Below, piece by piece: positions 1 through 8,654 of a stretch of DNA of 64,000 nt (its first letter is position 1; each line of letters opens with the position of its first letter). Origin of the DNA: Hyphomicrobium sp. LHD-15 (GTDB lineage Bacteria > Pseudomonadota > Alphaproteobacteria > Rhizobiales > Hyphomicrobiaceae); NCBI RefSeq assembly GCF_031157355.1, contig NZ_JAVIFT010000003.1:62001-126000 (forward strand). The letters run 5' to 3'. Both the position numbers and the translations under genes were made by a program. Under the pieces are notes generated by a model. The model worked only from the letters and a program-made list of their open reading frames with translations. It was not told the origin of the DNA and did not search any database.

Positions 1-219
1 GCCGGCAGGCCGGGACGTCGCGAAGCCACGCACCCAGCGCTTAACGCCCAACACTGCCCGCATCCTAGCCTCTTGAGCCAGCATGAGTATCGATCGGTTC
101 ACCCTTAAGAAAGCAGACCCCATCCGCCAAATGCACGCTCTGTGCGCGGATGCCCCAGCGCAAGTCCGAGACAAAGTGTATTATGCTTTAGGCGAGCCGC
201 CACGCCAAGAGTCGCATCC
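1..219. other. Left-edge region upstream of nasT
   Basis: No gene is convincing here. A short frame starting with ATG at 83 lacks family features. The stretch around 170-195 is AT-richer than its surroundings and could hold the nasT promoter, but no clear -35/-10 or sigma-54 pair can be called. Confidence 0.4.
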
Positions 220-828
220 TTGCAGCCATCCGATCCTGACTCCACCCTCAAGATCCTCGTCATCGACGAGAACCCGATCCGGCGCGCCATCATTGAGGCG
301 GGACTGAAGGAGGCTGGGTTCACGGCGGTGACCATGCTCGCCAACACCACCCGCCTCGTCGATCACATCTACAATCTCGACCCCGACGTCGTCCTGATCG
401 ACCTCGAGAACCCGAGCCGCGACGTGTTGGAGCAGATGTTCCAGGTCTCACGCACGGTACGCCGCCCCATCGCCATGTTCGTAGACCGCAGCGAGAAGAG
501 CGAGATCGAGGCCGCGATCGACGCCGGCGTTTCGGCCTATATCGTCGACGGCCTCAAGAAGGAGCGCGTGAAGCCGATCCTCGATATGACGGTCTCGCGC
601 TTCCACGCCTTCAACCGCCTCCGCGCCGAGCTCGACGAGGTCAAGAGCGCGTTGAAGGACCGCAAGATCATCGAGAAGGCCAAGGGCATCCTGATGAAGA
701 GCCGCGGCGTCGATGAGGACAAGGCCTACGACCTTCTGCGCAAAACCGCCATGTCGCAGGGAAAACGCATTGCAGATGTCGCACAGGCCCTCGTCAGCGC
801 CGTCGATCTGCTGAAGGACCAGGGCTAG
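220..828 (+). CDS. nasT: NasT-type ANTAR antiterminator (nitrate response)
   Basis: About 202 residues when started at TTG 220; a GTG at 142 would add 26 residues that do not resemble a receiver domain. The N-terminal half is a response-regulator-like receiver beginning KILVIDENPIRR, with an aspartate at the end of the third strand (VVLIDLEN). The C-terminal 55 residues are an ANTAR RNA-binding domain (RKIIEKAKGILMKSRGV, then the conserved A..LLR..AM..... and A..L pattern). NasT proteins bind two-hairpin leader RNAs and block a terminator; without nitrate they are held by NasS. The next gene, 3 bases downstream, is nasS, and a matching leader lies at 2264-2397. Family and pairing are secure; the exact start is not. 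Confidence 0.88.
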   Translation: MQPSDPDSTLKILVIDENPIRRAIIEAGLKEAGFTAVTMLANTTRLVDHIYNLDPDVVLIDLENPSRDVLEQMFQVSRTVRRPIAMFVDRSEKSEIEAAIDAGVSAYIVDGLKKERVKPILDMTVSRFHAFNRLRAELDEVKSALKDRKIIEKAKGILMKSRGVDEDKAYDLLRKTAMSQGKRIADVAQALVSAVDLLKDQG

Positions 829-831
829 CGC

Positions 832-2094
832 ATGACGGAAAAAGCAACCATCGGAACCGCCCGCAAACGCGAAATACACGCCGGATTCATTCCGCTTTCG
901 GATTGCGCGCCCCTCGTCATCGCTTCCGAGCTCGGCTTCGACCGCCAGCACGGCTTCTCCCTCGCGCTCCATCGCGAAGCCTCGTGGGCCAACATCCGCG
1001 ACAAGGTCGACGTCGGCGCGCTCGATTGCGCGCACATGCTGGCGCCGATGCCGATTGCGGCCCATCTCGGGCTCGGGCGTGCCACGGTGCCGATCATCGC
1101 GCCGATGGCCCTGAGCCTCAACGGCAACGCCATCACGGTTTCCACCCGCCTTTACGAGGACATGCGCGCAGCCGACGAGCCGGCGACGCTGGCCGGGGGA
1201 ATGCAGGCCGCGGAGGCGCTGGCGAAGGTTGTACGCACGCGTCAGGCCGCCGGCCGCGAGCCGTTGACCTTCGGCATGGTCTACCCGTTCTCGTGCCACA
1301 ACTATGACCTGCGCTACTGGCTCGCGGCCGCCGGCATCGATCCCGACAATGACGTGAACATCGTCGTCGTGCCTCCCCCGCTGATTGCAGAGAATCTGAA
1401 GGCCGGCCGCGTCGACGGGTTCTGCGTCGGCCAGCCCTGGAACAGCGTGGCCGTTGCCGAAGCCGACGGCGTAATCGTTGCGACCAAGAGCCAGCTTTGG
1501 GCCATGAGCCCGGAAAAAGTGCTCGGCGTTCGCGAGGTCTTTGCCGAGCGCGAGCCCGAGCTTGTTCGCGATCTCGTCCGCGCCATCGTCGCCGCCGGCC
1601 GCTGGCTCGACGAGCCCGCAAACCGCAAGGATGCGGCCCGCATTCTGGCCCGTCCCGAATACATCGGCGTCGCCGAAGAGATCCTGGCGCGGCCGCTGAC
1701 GGGTGCCTTGAAGTGCGGCGGACACCAGGCCGATATCGTCGATCCGGATCTCGTGGTGTTTCACCGCGGCTTCGCAAACTTCCCGTGGCGCTCGCACGCG
1801 ATCTGGCTGATGACCCAGATGATCCGCTGGGGCCAGGTCCGCGAGCCGTTCAATCTCGAAGCCGTCGCTGAGCGCGTCTATAGAACCGATCTCTACCGCG
1901 AGGCGATGGCCGGAGAAAAGGACGCCGCACCGGCGTCCGACTACAAGCCGGAAGGCAGCGACAACGGATCGAGCCACCCGCACTTTTTCGGCGGCGAACG
2001 CTTCGATCCCGCAACCGCGCTCACCTATCTCGATCGCCTTCCGATCCGCCATGCCGGCGCCGAGATCGAAGCCTTCGCGACGCTCAATCGCTGA
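832..2094 (+). CDS. nasS: NasS nitrate/nitrite sensor (cytoplasmic NrtA-like)
   Basis: 420 residues, homologous throughout to the periplasmic nitrate-binding protein encoded next at 2444 (shared blocks such as REASWANIRDK / KQASWGATRDN, VDGFCVGQPWN / MDAFCVGEPWN and IRWGQ / IRWGK). Unlike NrtA it has no signal peptide: the fold starts at once with HAGFIPLSDCAPLVIA. That combination next to an ANTAR protein identifies NasS, which in Paracoccus, Azotobacter and Bradyrhizobium sequesters NasT when nitrate is absent. ATG at 832 follows the nasT stop by 3 bases, so the two are probably translated from one message. The alternative, a stray periplasmic binding protein, is unlikely given the missing export signal. 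Confidence 0.88.
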   Translation: MTEKATIGTARKREIHAGFIPLSDCAPLVIASELGFDRQHGFSLALHREASWANIRDKVDVGALDCAHMLAPMPIAAHLGLGRATVPIIAPMALSLNGNAITVSTRLYEDMRAADEPATLAGGMQAAEALAKVVRTRQAAGREPLTFGMVYPFSCHNYDLRYWLAAAGIDPDNDVNIVVVPPPLIAENLKAGRVDGFCVGQPWNSVAVAEADGVIVATKSQLWAMSPEKVLGVREVFAEREPELVRDLVRAIVAAGRWLDEPANRKDAARILARPEYIGVAEEILARPLTGALKCGGHQADIVDPDLVVFHRGFANFPWRSHAIWLMTQMIRWGQVREPFNLEAVAERVYRTDLYREAMAGEKDAAPASDYKPEGSDNGSSHPHFFGGERFDPATALTYLDRLPIRHAGAEIEAFATLNR

Positions 2095-2237
2095 TCGCCG
2101 CACGCGTCTTGCCTGCTGAACGACTCGGCAGATTCAGTTTGCATTGCACAAACGCTGCGCAAAAAACCTCCCTGCGACACGATCGACCACAACTCGCAAC
2201 ACGCTGATATCGCGTGATTTTCTCAACAATTCGAGTT

Positions 2238-2253
2238 TGGCACGATCCTTGAT
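2238..2253 (+). promoter_or_regulatory. Sigma-54 promoter of the nrt-nas operon
   Basis: TGGCACGATCCTTGAT matches the -24/-12 consensus TGGCACG-N4-TTGCW except for A instead of C in the -12 GC. GG and the -12 element have the canonical 10-base spacing. Transcription would start near 2264, exactly where the leader hairpins begin. Sigma-54 dependence implies NtrC control by nitrogen status. Confidence 0.75.
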
Positions 2254-2263
2254 GATTAGCACA

Positions 2264-2321
2264 TCGAGACCGGCAGCTCGAACTGCTCGGAATTCGACAT
2301 AGCGGCTCAACGGCGAGCCGC
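2264..2321 (+). promoter_or_regulatory. ANTAR-type two-hairpin leader (NasT target)
   Basis: Second hairpin: GCGGCTC (2302-2308), hexaloop AACGGC, GAGCCGC (2315-2321), a perfect 7-bp stem. The loop has A at position 1 and G at position 4, the two bases known to be conserved in ANTAR targets. First hairpin: TCGAG (2264-2268), ACCGGC, two unpaired bases, CTCGA (2277-2281); the loop again has A1 and G4, but pairing is weaker and a competing fold (GGCAG/CTGCT, 2272-2286) exists. Hairpins lie between nasS and nrtA, just after the sigma-54 promoter. Confidence 0.7.
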
Positions 2322-2330
2322 CCACATGGC

Positions 2331-2397
2331 AACGCTGCCTCGACGGAACGCGACCGGTCTTCGGTCACGGCTCTTCGACGCGGCGTTTTTTGTTTTT
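2331..2397 (+). terminator. Leader terminator of the nrt-nas operon
   Basis: AACGCTGC (2331-2338) pairs with GCGGCGTT (2380-2387); an inner hairpin GACCG/CGGTC (2352-2366) sits inside. The stem runs into T6-G-T5 (2386-2397). It is 47 bases before the nrtA start, so it must be read through for expression. The 3' arm of the second ANTAR hairpin (GCCGC, 2317-2321) could alternatively pair with GCGGC of the terminator, giving a plausible switch. Confidence 0.72.
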
Positions 2398-2443
2398 GGC
2401 GCGGGCCTTCGGGTTCGGAAGCACCGAGACGGGAGAATTCGGA

Positions 2444-3760
2444 ATGACTGGTTCGAAACGCGGAGCTGATGCACTCAAGGCCGGTCTGTCGCGCCGCGCG
2501 ATGCTGAAGGGCACCGCCACCGCGGCCGTGATCGCAGCCGCAAAGACGCTGGTACCCGGTGGCGCGTCGGTTGCGTGGGCTGCCGGCCCCGAGACCACCA
2601 AAGCGGTGCTCGGCTACATTGCGTTGACCGATGCCGCGCCGCTGATTGTCGCCAAGGAGAAGGGCCTGTTCGCCAAGTACGGCTTGCCGGACGTCGAGGT
2701 CCTGAAGCAGGCCTCGTGGGGCGCAACGCGCGACAACCTCGTGCTCGGCTCGCAAGCGAACGGCATCGACGGCGCCCACATCCTGACGCCCATGCCGTAC
2801 CTGATCTCGGCCGGCAAGGTCACGCAGAACAACGTGCCGGTGCCGATGAGCATCCTGGCGCGCCTGAACTACGATTGTCAGGGCATCTCCGTTGCCAAGG
2901 AATACGAAGGCCTCAAGGTCGGCGTCGATGCCTCCGCGCTCAAGGAAGCGTTCGCCAAGAAGAGGGCCGAAGGCAAGGACGTGAAGGTCGCCATGACCTT
3001 CCCCGGCGGCACCCACGATCTCTGGATCCGCTACTGGCTCGCCGCCGGCGGCATCGACCCCGACAAGGATGTCTCCACCATCGTCGTTCCGCCGCCCCAG
3101 ATGGTCGCGAACATGAAGGTCGGCAACATGGACGCCTTCTGCGTCGGCGAGCCCTGGAACGAACAGCTCGTCAATCAGGGCATCGGCTTCACCGCCTGCA
3201 CCACCGGCGAAGTCTGGGCCCGCCATCCCGAAAAGGCGCTCAGCATGCGCTCCGCTTGGGTCGAGAAGAACCCGGCCGCCACGCGTGCGCTGCTCATGGC
3301 AGTCATGGAGGCGCAGCAGTGGTGCGAGGCCATGGCCAACAAGGAGGAGCTCGCCACCATCCTCGGCAAGCGCCAGTGGTTCAACGTCCCGCCCGCCGAC
3401 ATCATCGGACGCCTCAAGGGCGACATCAACTACGGCCGCGGCCGCAAGGAGACCGGCACCAACTTGCTGATGAAGTTCTGGGAGGACGGCACTGTCTCCT
3501 ATCCGTTCAAGAGCCACGACGCCTGGTTCGTCACCGAGGACATCCGTTGGGGCAAGTTCGACCCGAAGACTGACGTGAAGGCCTTCGTCGACAAGGTGAA
3601 CCGCGAGGACATCTGGCGCGAGGCCGCCAAGGCGCTTGGCATCAAGGCGCCAGACAGCACCTCGCGCGGCAAAGAGACCTTCTTCGACGGCAAGGTCTTC
3701 GATCCCGACAATCCGACCGCCTATCTCGCGTCGCTCGCCATCACGCGCATTACCGCCTGA
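2444..3760 (+). CDS. nrtA: NrtA periplasmic nitrate-binding protein
   Basis: 438 residues. Start ATG 2444 has GGGAG upstream. The N-terminus carries a twin-arginine signal (LSRRAMLKG followed by an Ala-rich hydrophobic stretch ending near SVAWAA), so the protein is exported folded by Tat. The mature part is a NrtA/CmpA/SsuA-type binding protein (AVLGYIALTDAAPLIVAKEKGLF, PHDLW-like THDLWIRYWLAAGGIDP, MDAFCVGEPWNEQ). It delivers nitrate, perhaps also nitrite, to NrtBC. Homology to nasS suggests nasS arose from an nrtA copy. First gene of the operon after the leader terminator. Confidence 0.92.
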   Translation: MTGSKRGADALKAGLSRRAMLKGTATAAVIAAAKTLVPGGASVAWAAGPETTKAVLGYIALTDAAPLIVAKEKGLFAKYGLPDVEVLKQASWGATRDNLVLGSQANGIDGAHILTPMPYLISAGKVTQNNVPVPMSILARLNYDCQGISVAKEYEGLKVGVDASALKEAFAKKRAEGKDVKVAMTFPGGTHDLWIRYWLAAGGIDPDKDVSTIVVPPPQMVANMKVGNMDAFCVGEPWNEQLVNQGIGFTACTTGEVWARHPEKALSMRSAWVEKNPAATRALLMAVMEAQQWCEAMANKEELATILGKRQWFNVPPADIIGRLKGDINYGRGRKETGTNLLMKFWEDGTVSYPFKSHDAWFVTEDIRWGKFDPKTDVKAFVDKVNREDIWREAAKALGIKAPDSTSRGKETFFDGKVFDPDNPTAYLASLAITRITA

Positions 3761-3806
3761 TCCATCAGCCTGAGCGCCAGAGTTTCAAACGGAGCCTCGA
3801 TCGCAA

Positions 3807-4763
3807 ATGAATGCCCCGCTTTCCATCAACGCAGCGCCCCCAAGGCCTGTCCTGGTCGAAACCGCAGCCAGCCGTCCGCCGGCGGCTGCGGCTCAGCCTG
3901 CGCCGGCACCAGCCACCGCGAAGCAGACCGTCGTGCCGCTACCGGCTCCGCAACGCTACCGGCCGTCGCGCGCCGTGGCCATCGCCTACGATGTTGCGGC
4001 CGCCGTCGTGCCGCCCCTCGTCGTGCTGGCTCTCATGCTGCTTGTCTGGCAGCTCGCCACCAGTGGTCCCGACGCGACGCTGCCGTCGCCGCTCAAAATC
4101 TGGGCGGATTCGAGTGACCTGATCACCCAGCCGTTCTTCGTCAACGGCCCGCAGGACATCGGGCTCGGCTGGCGCGTGCTGACCAGCCTCGAGCGTGTCG
4201 CCTACGGCTTCGGCCTCGCCGCCATTGCCGGCATCGTACTCGGCGCCTTCGTCGGCCAGAGCGTGTGGGCCATGCGCGGACTGGATCCGATCTTCCAGGT
4301 GCTGCGCACCGTGCCGCCGCTTGCCTGGCTTCCGATCTCGCTCGCCGCCTTCCGCGACAGCGGCCCGTCTGCGGTCTTCGTGATCTTCATCACCGCCGTT
4401 TGGCCGGTGATCATCAACACTGCCGTCGGCATCCGCAACATCCCGCAGGATTACCGCAACGTCGCCGAAGTGCTGCGGCTGAACCCGATCGAATACTTCT
4501 GGCGCATCATGATCCCATCGGCGGCCCCCTACATCTTCACGGGCCTGCGCATCGGCATCGGCCTCTCTTGGCTCGCCATCGTCGCCGCAGAGATGCTGAC
4601 CGGCGGCGTCGGCATCGGCTTCTTCATCTGGGATGCTTGGAACTCCTCGCGTCTCTCCGACATCGTCGTCGCCCTCATCTACATCGGTGTTGTCGGCTTC
4701 GTGCTCGACCGTCTGGTCGCGCTCGTGGGCCGTATCGCCACCCGCGGCACTGCCAGCGCCTGA
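3807..4763 (+). CDS. nrtB: NrtB nitrate ABC transporter permease
   Basis: 318 residues. An Ala/Pro-rich cytoplasmic N-terminus of about 55 residues (many AAAQPAPAPA-type runs) precedes about six membrane segments. The permease EAA loop is visible as AEVLRLNPIEYFWRIMIPSA, followed by GLRIGIGLSW. This is the BPD_transp_1 fold of the NrtB/SsuC/TauC group. It forms the membrane channel for nitrate with NrtA and NrtC. It follows nrtA by 46 bases and precedes nrtC by 10 bases. Confidence 0.92.
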   Translation: MNAPLSINAAPPRPVLVETAASRPPAAAAQPAPAPATAKQTVVPLPAPQRYRPSRAVAIAYDVAAAVVPPLVVLALMLLVWQLATSGPDATLPSPLKIWADSSDLITQPFFVNGPQDIGLGWRVLTSLERVAYGFGLAAIAGIVLGAFVGQSVWAMRGLDPIFQVLRTVPPLAWLPISLAAFRDSGPSAVFVIFITAVWPVIINTAVGIRNIPQDYRNVAEVLRLNPIEYFWRIMIPSAAPYIFTGLRIGIGLSWLAIVAAEMLTGGVGIGFFIWDAWNSSRLSDIVVALIYIGVVGFVLDRLVALVGRIATRGTASA

Positions 4764-4773
4764 GGAGATATCC

Positions 4774-5607
4774 ATGAGCAAACCCATCGCACCCCAAACC
4801 TCGCACCCCTCGGGCAAGCCGTTTCTACGTCTCGAAGCCGTCTGCAAGACCTTCCGGCGCGGCGGCTCCGAGACCGAAGTCCTCCGCGACATTAGCCTCG
4901 ACATCGCCGAGCGCGAGTTCGTCTCGATCATCGGCCATTCGGGCTGCGGAAAATCTACGATGCTCAATCTCGTCGCCGGCCTGACGCAGGTCACGACCGG
5001 CGCCGTCCTGCTCGAAAACCGCGAGGTGAACGAGCCCGGCCCCGAGCGCGCGGTCGTCTTCCAGAACCATTCGCTGCTGCCGTGGCTCACCGTCTACGAC
5101 AACGTCCGCATCGCCGTGGACAAGGTGTTCGGCAGAACCAAGAGCCGCGCTGAGCGCGACGCCTGGACGCTCCACAACCTCGATCTCGTCCAGATGACGC
5201 ACGCCAAGGACAAGCGCCCGTCGGAGATCTCCGGCGGCATGAAGCAGCGTGTCGGCATCGCCCGCGCGCTGGCCATGGAGCCGAAGGTCCTGCTGATGGA
5301 CGAGCCGTTTGGCGCGCTCGATGCCCTGACGCGCGCGCACCTGCAGGAAACCGTGATGCAGATCCACGCGCGCCTCGGCAACACCGTCATCATGATCACC
5401 CATGACGTGGATGAAGCGGTGCTGCTGTCGGATCGCATCGTCATGATGACCAACGGCCCGTCGGCTCGCGTCGGCGAAGTGCTGGATGTTCCCCTCACCC
5501 GCCCCCGCAACCGGCTCGAGCTGGTGGCCGACGCCGAGTACATCCGCGCCCGCGAAGCCGTTCTCAAGTTCCTGTACGAGCGCCACCGCTACGTCGAAGC
5601 GGCGTAG
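4774..5607 (+). CDS. nrtC: Nitrate ABC transporter ATPase (NrtD-like)
   Basis: 277 residues from ATG 4774 (upstream GAGGAG). Walker A is GHSGCGKST, the signature is SGGMKQR, Walker B is VLLMDEPFG, with the switch His in MITHDVDEAV. It has one ATPase domain only, without the extra NrtA-like C-terminal domain of cyanobacterial NrtC, so it resembles NrtD in build; it probably works as a homodimer. It energises NrtB. The symbol follows common proteobacterial naming. Confidence 0.9.
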   Translation: MSKPIAPQTSHPSGKPFLRLEAVCKTFRRGGSETEVLRDISLDIAEREFVSIIGHSGCGKSTMLNLVAGLTQVTTGAVLLENREVNEPGPERAVVFQNHSLLPWLTVYDNVRIAVDKVFGRTKSRAERDAWTLHNLDLVQMTHAKDKRPSEISGGMKQRVGIARALAMEPKVLLMDEPFGALDALTRAHLQETVMQIHARLGNTVIMITHDVDEAVLLSDRIVMMTNGPSARVGEVLDVPLTRPRNRLELVADAEYIRAREAVLKFLYERHRYVEAA

Positions 5608-5650
5608 CGGCCTTCCCACAACGATCAATCGCAGTGCGAGATCGAACACG

Positions 5651-6871
5651 ATGAGCGAACCACTCGTTATTGTCGGCAACGGAATGGCGGCAACGCGCCT
5701 CGTCGACGAGCTGACCACCCTCGTGCCTGGCCGTTATGCGATCGCGGTCGTCGGCGAGGAGCCGTCACTGGCTTACAACCGCGTGCTGCTGTCGTCTCTG
5801 CTCGCGCGCGAGATCGACGAAGACGCCGTCACTCTGAAGAAAGCCGAGTGGTGGCGCGATCGCGGCGTGACGCTTGTCTATGGGCGCCGCGCCGTCGAGA
5901 TCGACACCAAGGCGAAAGCCGTGCGCCTGCGCGGCGGCAGCAAGCTGAACTACAGCAAGCTCGTGCTCGCCATCGGCTCGGAAGCCGTACGTCTTCCTTT
6001 GCCGGGTGCCGATCTCCCGGGCGTCGTGACCTTCCGCGACAAATCCGACGTCGAAGCAATTCTGTCACGCGCCCGCACGGGCGCCCGTGCCGTCGTCATC
6101 GGCGGCGGTCTGCTCGGCCTCGAAGCGGCTTACGGTCTCATGAAAGCTGGTGCCGAGGTCAGCGTGGTCCATCTGATGGACCGCCTGATGGAGCGCCAGC
6201 TCGATTGCGAAGCGGCAGGCCTGCTCAAGGCCGCTCTCGAAGAGCGCGGCATTCAGGTCGTGCTCAATGCCGAAAGCGAGGCGGTACAGGGCCGCCGCAA
6301 GGTCGCGGGGCTCCGTCTCAAGGACGGGCGCAACATTCCAGCCGACCTGATCGTCATGGCAGTCGGCATCCGGCCCAACGTACGCCTTGCCCGTGGCGCC
6401 GATCTCAGCGTGAACCGCGGCATCGTCGTCGGCGACGATCTCGCAACCAGCGACCCCGATGTCTACGCACTCGGCGAATGCGCCGAGCATCGCGGAACCT
6501 GCTACGGCCTGGTCGAGCCCGCCTACGAACAGGCCCGCACGCTCGCCCGCGCGCTCGCCGGAAAGCCTGCGAGCTACGAGGGATCTCTGCTCTCGACCAA
6601 CCTCAAGGTCTCCGGCGTCAACGTGTTCTCGGCCGGGGACTTCCTCGGCGCGCCAGGCACCGAGCCGATCGTGCTGCGCGACCCGGGGCGCAAGAGCTAC
6701 CGCAAGCTCGTCGTCAACGAGGATCGTCTGACCGGCGCCGTGCTCGTCGGCGATACCGCCGACGCCCTCTGGTATCTCGACCTGATCCGCTCGGGCGCAC
6801 CCATCGGCGCCTTGCGCGAAGACCTCGTGTTCGGGCGCGCGTTCGCCGAACCGCAAGCATGCGCAGCTTGA
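5651..6871 (+). CDS. FAD/NAD(P)-dependent oxidoreductase of nitrate assimilation
   Basis: 406 residues. ATG 5651 opens a dinucleotide-binding motif (VIVGNGMAATRLVDEL); a second Rossmann motif is VVIGGGLLGLEAAYGL. It corresponds to the N-terminal FAD/NAD module of NasB/NirB and to NasC-like electron carriers (MAVGIRPN, then YALGECAEHRG). It stops before any siroheme or [2Fe-2S] domain. In this operon the likely job is passing NAD(P)H electrons to the nitrate reductase at 10284, which carries a C-terminal [2Fe-2S] domain. That partner assignment is inference from position; support of the nitrite reductase is the alternative. Confidence 0.82.
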   Translation: MSEPLVIVGNGMAATRLVDELTTLVPGRYAIAVVGEEPSLAYNRVLLSSLLAREIDEDAVTLKKAEWWRDRGVTLVYGRRAVEIDTKAKAVRLRGGSKLNYSKLVLAIGSEAVRLPLPGADLPGVVTFRDKSDVEAILSRARTGARAVVIGGGLLGLEAAYGLMKAGAEVSVVHLMDRLMERQLDCEAAGLLKAALEERGIQVVLNAESEAVQGRRKVAGLRLKDGRNIPADLIVMAVGIRPNVRLARGADLSVNRGIVVGDDLATSDPDVYALGECAEHRGTCYGLVEPAYEQARTLARALAGKPASYEGSLLSTNLKVSGVNVFSAGDFLGAPGTEPIVLRDPGRKSYRKLVVNEDRLTGAVLVGDTADALWYLDLIRSGAPIGALREDLVFGRAFAEPQACAA

Positions 6872-6887
6872 GGAGAAAGAGCGAGCC

Positions 6888-8654
6888 ATGAGCGCAGAAT
6901 TTTCCGCCGAGCAGAAACGCTATCTCGAAGGCTTCATGTCGGGCGTCCAGGCCGGACGCTTGACGCAAGGCGCCAAGCCCGCGGCCAACACGCCCGCGAG
7001 CGTGCCGACCGGCCCCGATGCCGATCACTTCAAGGCCCAGGATGCCGTCAAAGCTTCCGGCAAGAAGCTCGTCGATCAGGAAAACTGGAAGCGCGAGGAG
7101 CATCCGTTCGATGCCTACCCACGCTTCAAGGCGCAGGCCGAGAGCGGCGAGTATCCGAAGCCGCAGGATAACTTCCGCTGGCGCTACTACGGCCTGTTCT
7201 ACGTCGCACCCGCCCAGAACAGCTACATGTGCCGGCTCCGGATTCCGAACGGCATCCTGACCCACTGGCAGCTCGCCGGGCTTGCCGATACCGCCGAGCG
7301 TTTCGGCGGCGGCTACACCCACGTCACCACCCGCGCCAACTTCCAGATCCGCGAGATCGAAGCCGCAAACGCCGTCAAGGTTGTCGAGGCCATTCAGGAT
7401 CTCGGCCTCTGCTCGCGCGGCTCCGGCGCCGACAACATCCGCAATGTCACCGGCACGCCGACCGCCGGCATCGATCCGCACGAGCTTCTCGATACGCGCC
7501 CCTACGCGCGCGACTGGCACTTCCATGTGCTGAACGATCGCTCGCTCACCGGTCTGCCGCGCAAATTCAACGTCGCCTACGACGGCGCCGGCACCATCGC
7601 CGCCCTCGAGGAAACCAACGACATCGGCTTCCAGGCCGTGGAAGTGACGGAAGGCGCTTCCGTCCCCGCCGGCGTCTACTTCCGCCTCGTGCTTGGCGGC
7701 ATCACCGGCCACAAGGACCTCGCCCGCGACACCGGCGTCATTCTCGCACCGCAAGAGGCCACCCGCGTGGCCGACGCCATCATTCGCGTCTTCATCGAGC
7801 ACGGTGACCGCACCAACCGCAACAAAGCGCGCCTCAAGTATGTGCTCGATGCCTGGGGCTTCGAGAAGTTTCTCGCCGCCGTCGAAGCAAAGCTCGGCGC
7901 CAAGCTCACTCGCGTTTCCACCGACCACGTGAAGCCGCGCCGCACGCCCGATCGCACCGCCCATATCGGCGTGCACGCCCAGAAGCAGGCCGGCCTCAAC
8001 TGGATCGGCCTCGTTCTGCCGGTGGGCAAGATGACAGCCGAGCAGATGCGCGCCGTCGCAACACTCGCCCGTGAAGTCGGCGACGGCGACATCCGGCTCA
8101 CCGTCTGGCAGAACCTGATCATTTCCGGCGTCCCGGATGCCAAGGTCGCCGAAGCCCGCGCGCGCATCGAAGCCATGGGCCTTGCGTCCGAGGCGACGGC
8201 CATCCGCGCCGGCCTCGTCGCCTGCACCGGCAGCCCCGGCTGCAAATTCGCGGCCGCGAATACCAAGGGCACCGCCGAAAAGATCGCGACCCACGTCGAA
8301 TCCAAGCTGACGCTCGACACGCCGGTCAACATCCACCTCACCGGCTGCCACCATTCGTGCGCCCAGCACTACATCGGCGACATCGGCCTGATCGGCGCCA
8401 AGGTCCCCATCAACGACGACGGTGACACTGCCGAAGGATTCCACATCCTGGTTGGCGGCGGATCCGGCGGCGACGCGAAGATCGCTCGCGAACTTTGGCG
8501 CGACATCAAGAGCGAGGATTGCCCGGCCGCCGTCGAGCGCCTGCTCGCCGCCTATCTCGCCCATCGCAGCGACGCCGCCGAGACCTTCTTCGCCTTCGCC
8601 AACCGCACCGATACCGACACGCTGAGGCGCCTCGCCGGGGAGCAGATCGCATGA
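6888..8654 (+). CDS. nirA: Siroheme/4Fe-4S nitrite reductase (NirA type)
   Basis: 588 residues. The family's duplicated build is visible: a first ferredoxin-like half with FRWRYYGLFYVAP and GYTHVTTRANFQIRE, and a second with DIRLTVWQNLIISG. The cluster ligands are ACTGSPGC (around residue 444) and GCHHSC (around 484), which hold the 4Fe-4S-siroheme centre; basic residues in THVTTRANFQIR line the substrate site. It reduces nitrite to ammonium with six electrons in the cytoplasm. The family includes sulfite reductase CysI, but position next to nitrate transport and nitrate reductase favours nitrite. SD AGGAGAAAGAG is upstream; the gene overlaps the next by 4 bases (ATGA). Confidence 0.88.
   Translation: MSAEFSAEQKRYLEGFMSGVQAGRLTQGAKPAANTPASVPTGPDADHFKAQDAVKASGKKLVDQENWKREEHPFDAYPRFKAQAESGEYPKPQDNFRWRYYGLFYVAPAQNSYMCRLRIPNGILTHWQLAGLADTAERFGGGYTHVTTRANFQIREIEAANAVKVVEAIQDLGLCSRGSGADNIRNVTGTPTAGIDPHELLDTRPYARDWHFHVLNDRSLTGLPRKFNVAYDGAGTIAALEETNDIGFQAVEVTEGASVPAGVYFRLVLGGITGHKDLARDTGVILAPQEATRVADAIIRVFIEHGDRTNRNKARLKYVLDAWGFEKFLAAVEAKLGAKLTRVSTDHVKPRRTPDRTAHIGVHAQKQAGLNWIGLVLPVGKMTAEQMRAVATLAREVGDGDIRLTVWQNLIISGVPDAKVAEARARIEAMGLASEATAIRAGLVACTGSPGCKFAAANTKGTAEKIATHVESKLTLDTPVNIHLTGCHHSCAQHYIGDIGLIGAKVPINDDGDTAEGFHILVGGGSGGDAKIARELWRDIKSEDCPAAVERLLAAYLAHRSDAAETFFAFANRTDTDTLRRLAGEQIA

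Noticed and set aside
83-98. Sixteen-base identity ATGAGTATCGATCGGT shared with 20649-20664
   Set aside because: The match does not extend on either side, and one such pair in 64 kb is close to chance expectation.
448-2103. Long minus-strand frame opposite nasT/nasS
   Set aside because: High-GC antisense shadow; no domain features, and it overlaps well-supported genes on the other strand. The same holds for 2084-3517, 6714-8684 and 46394-48223.
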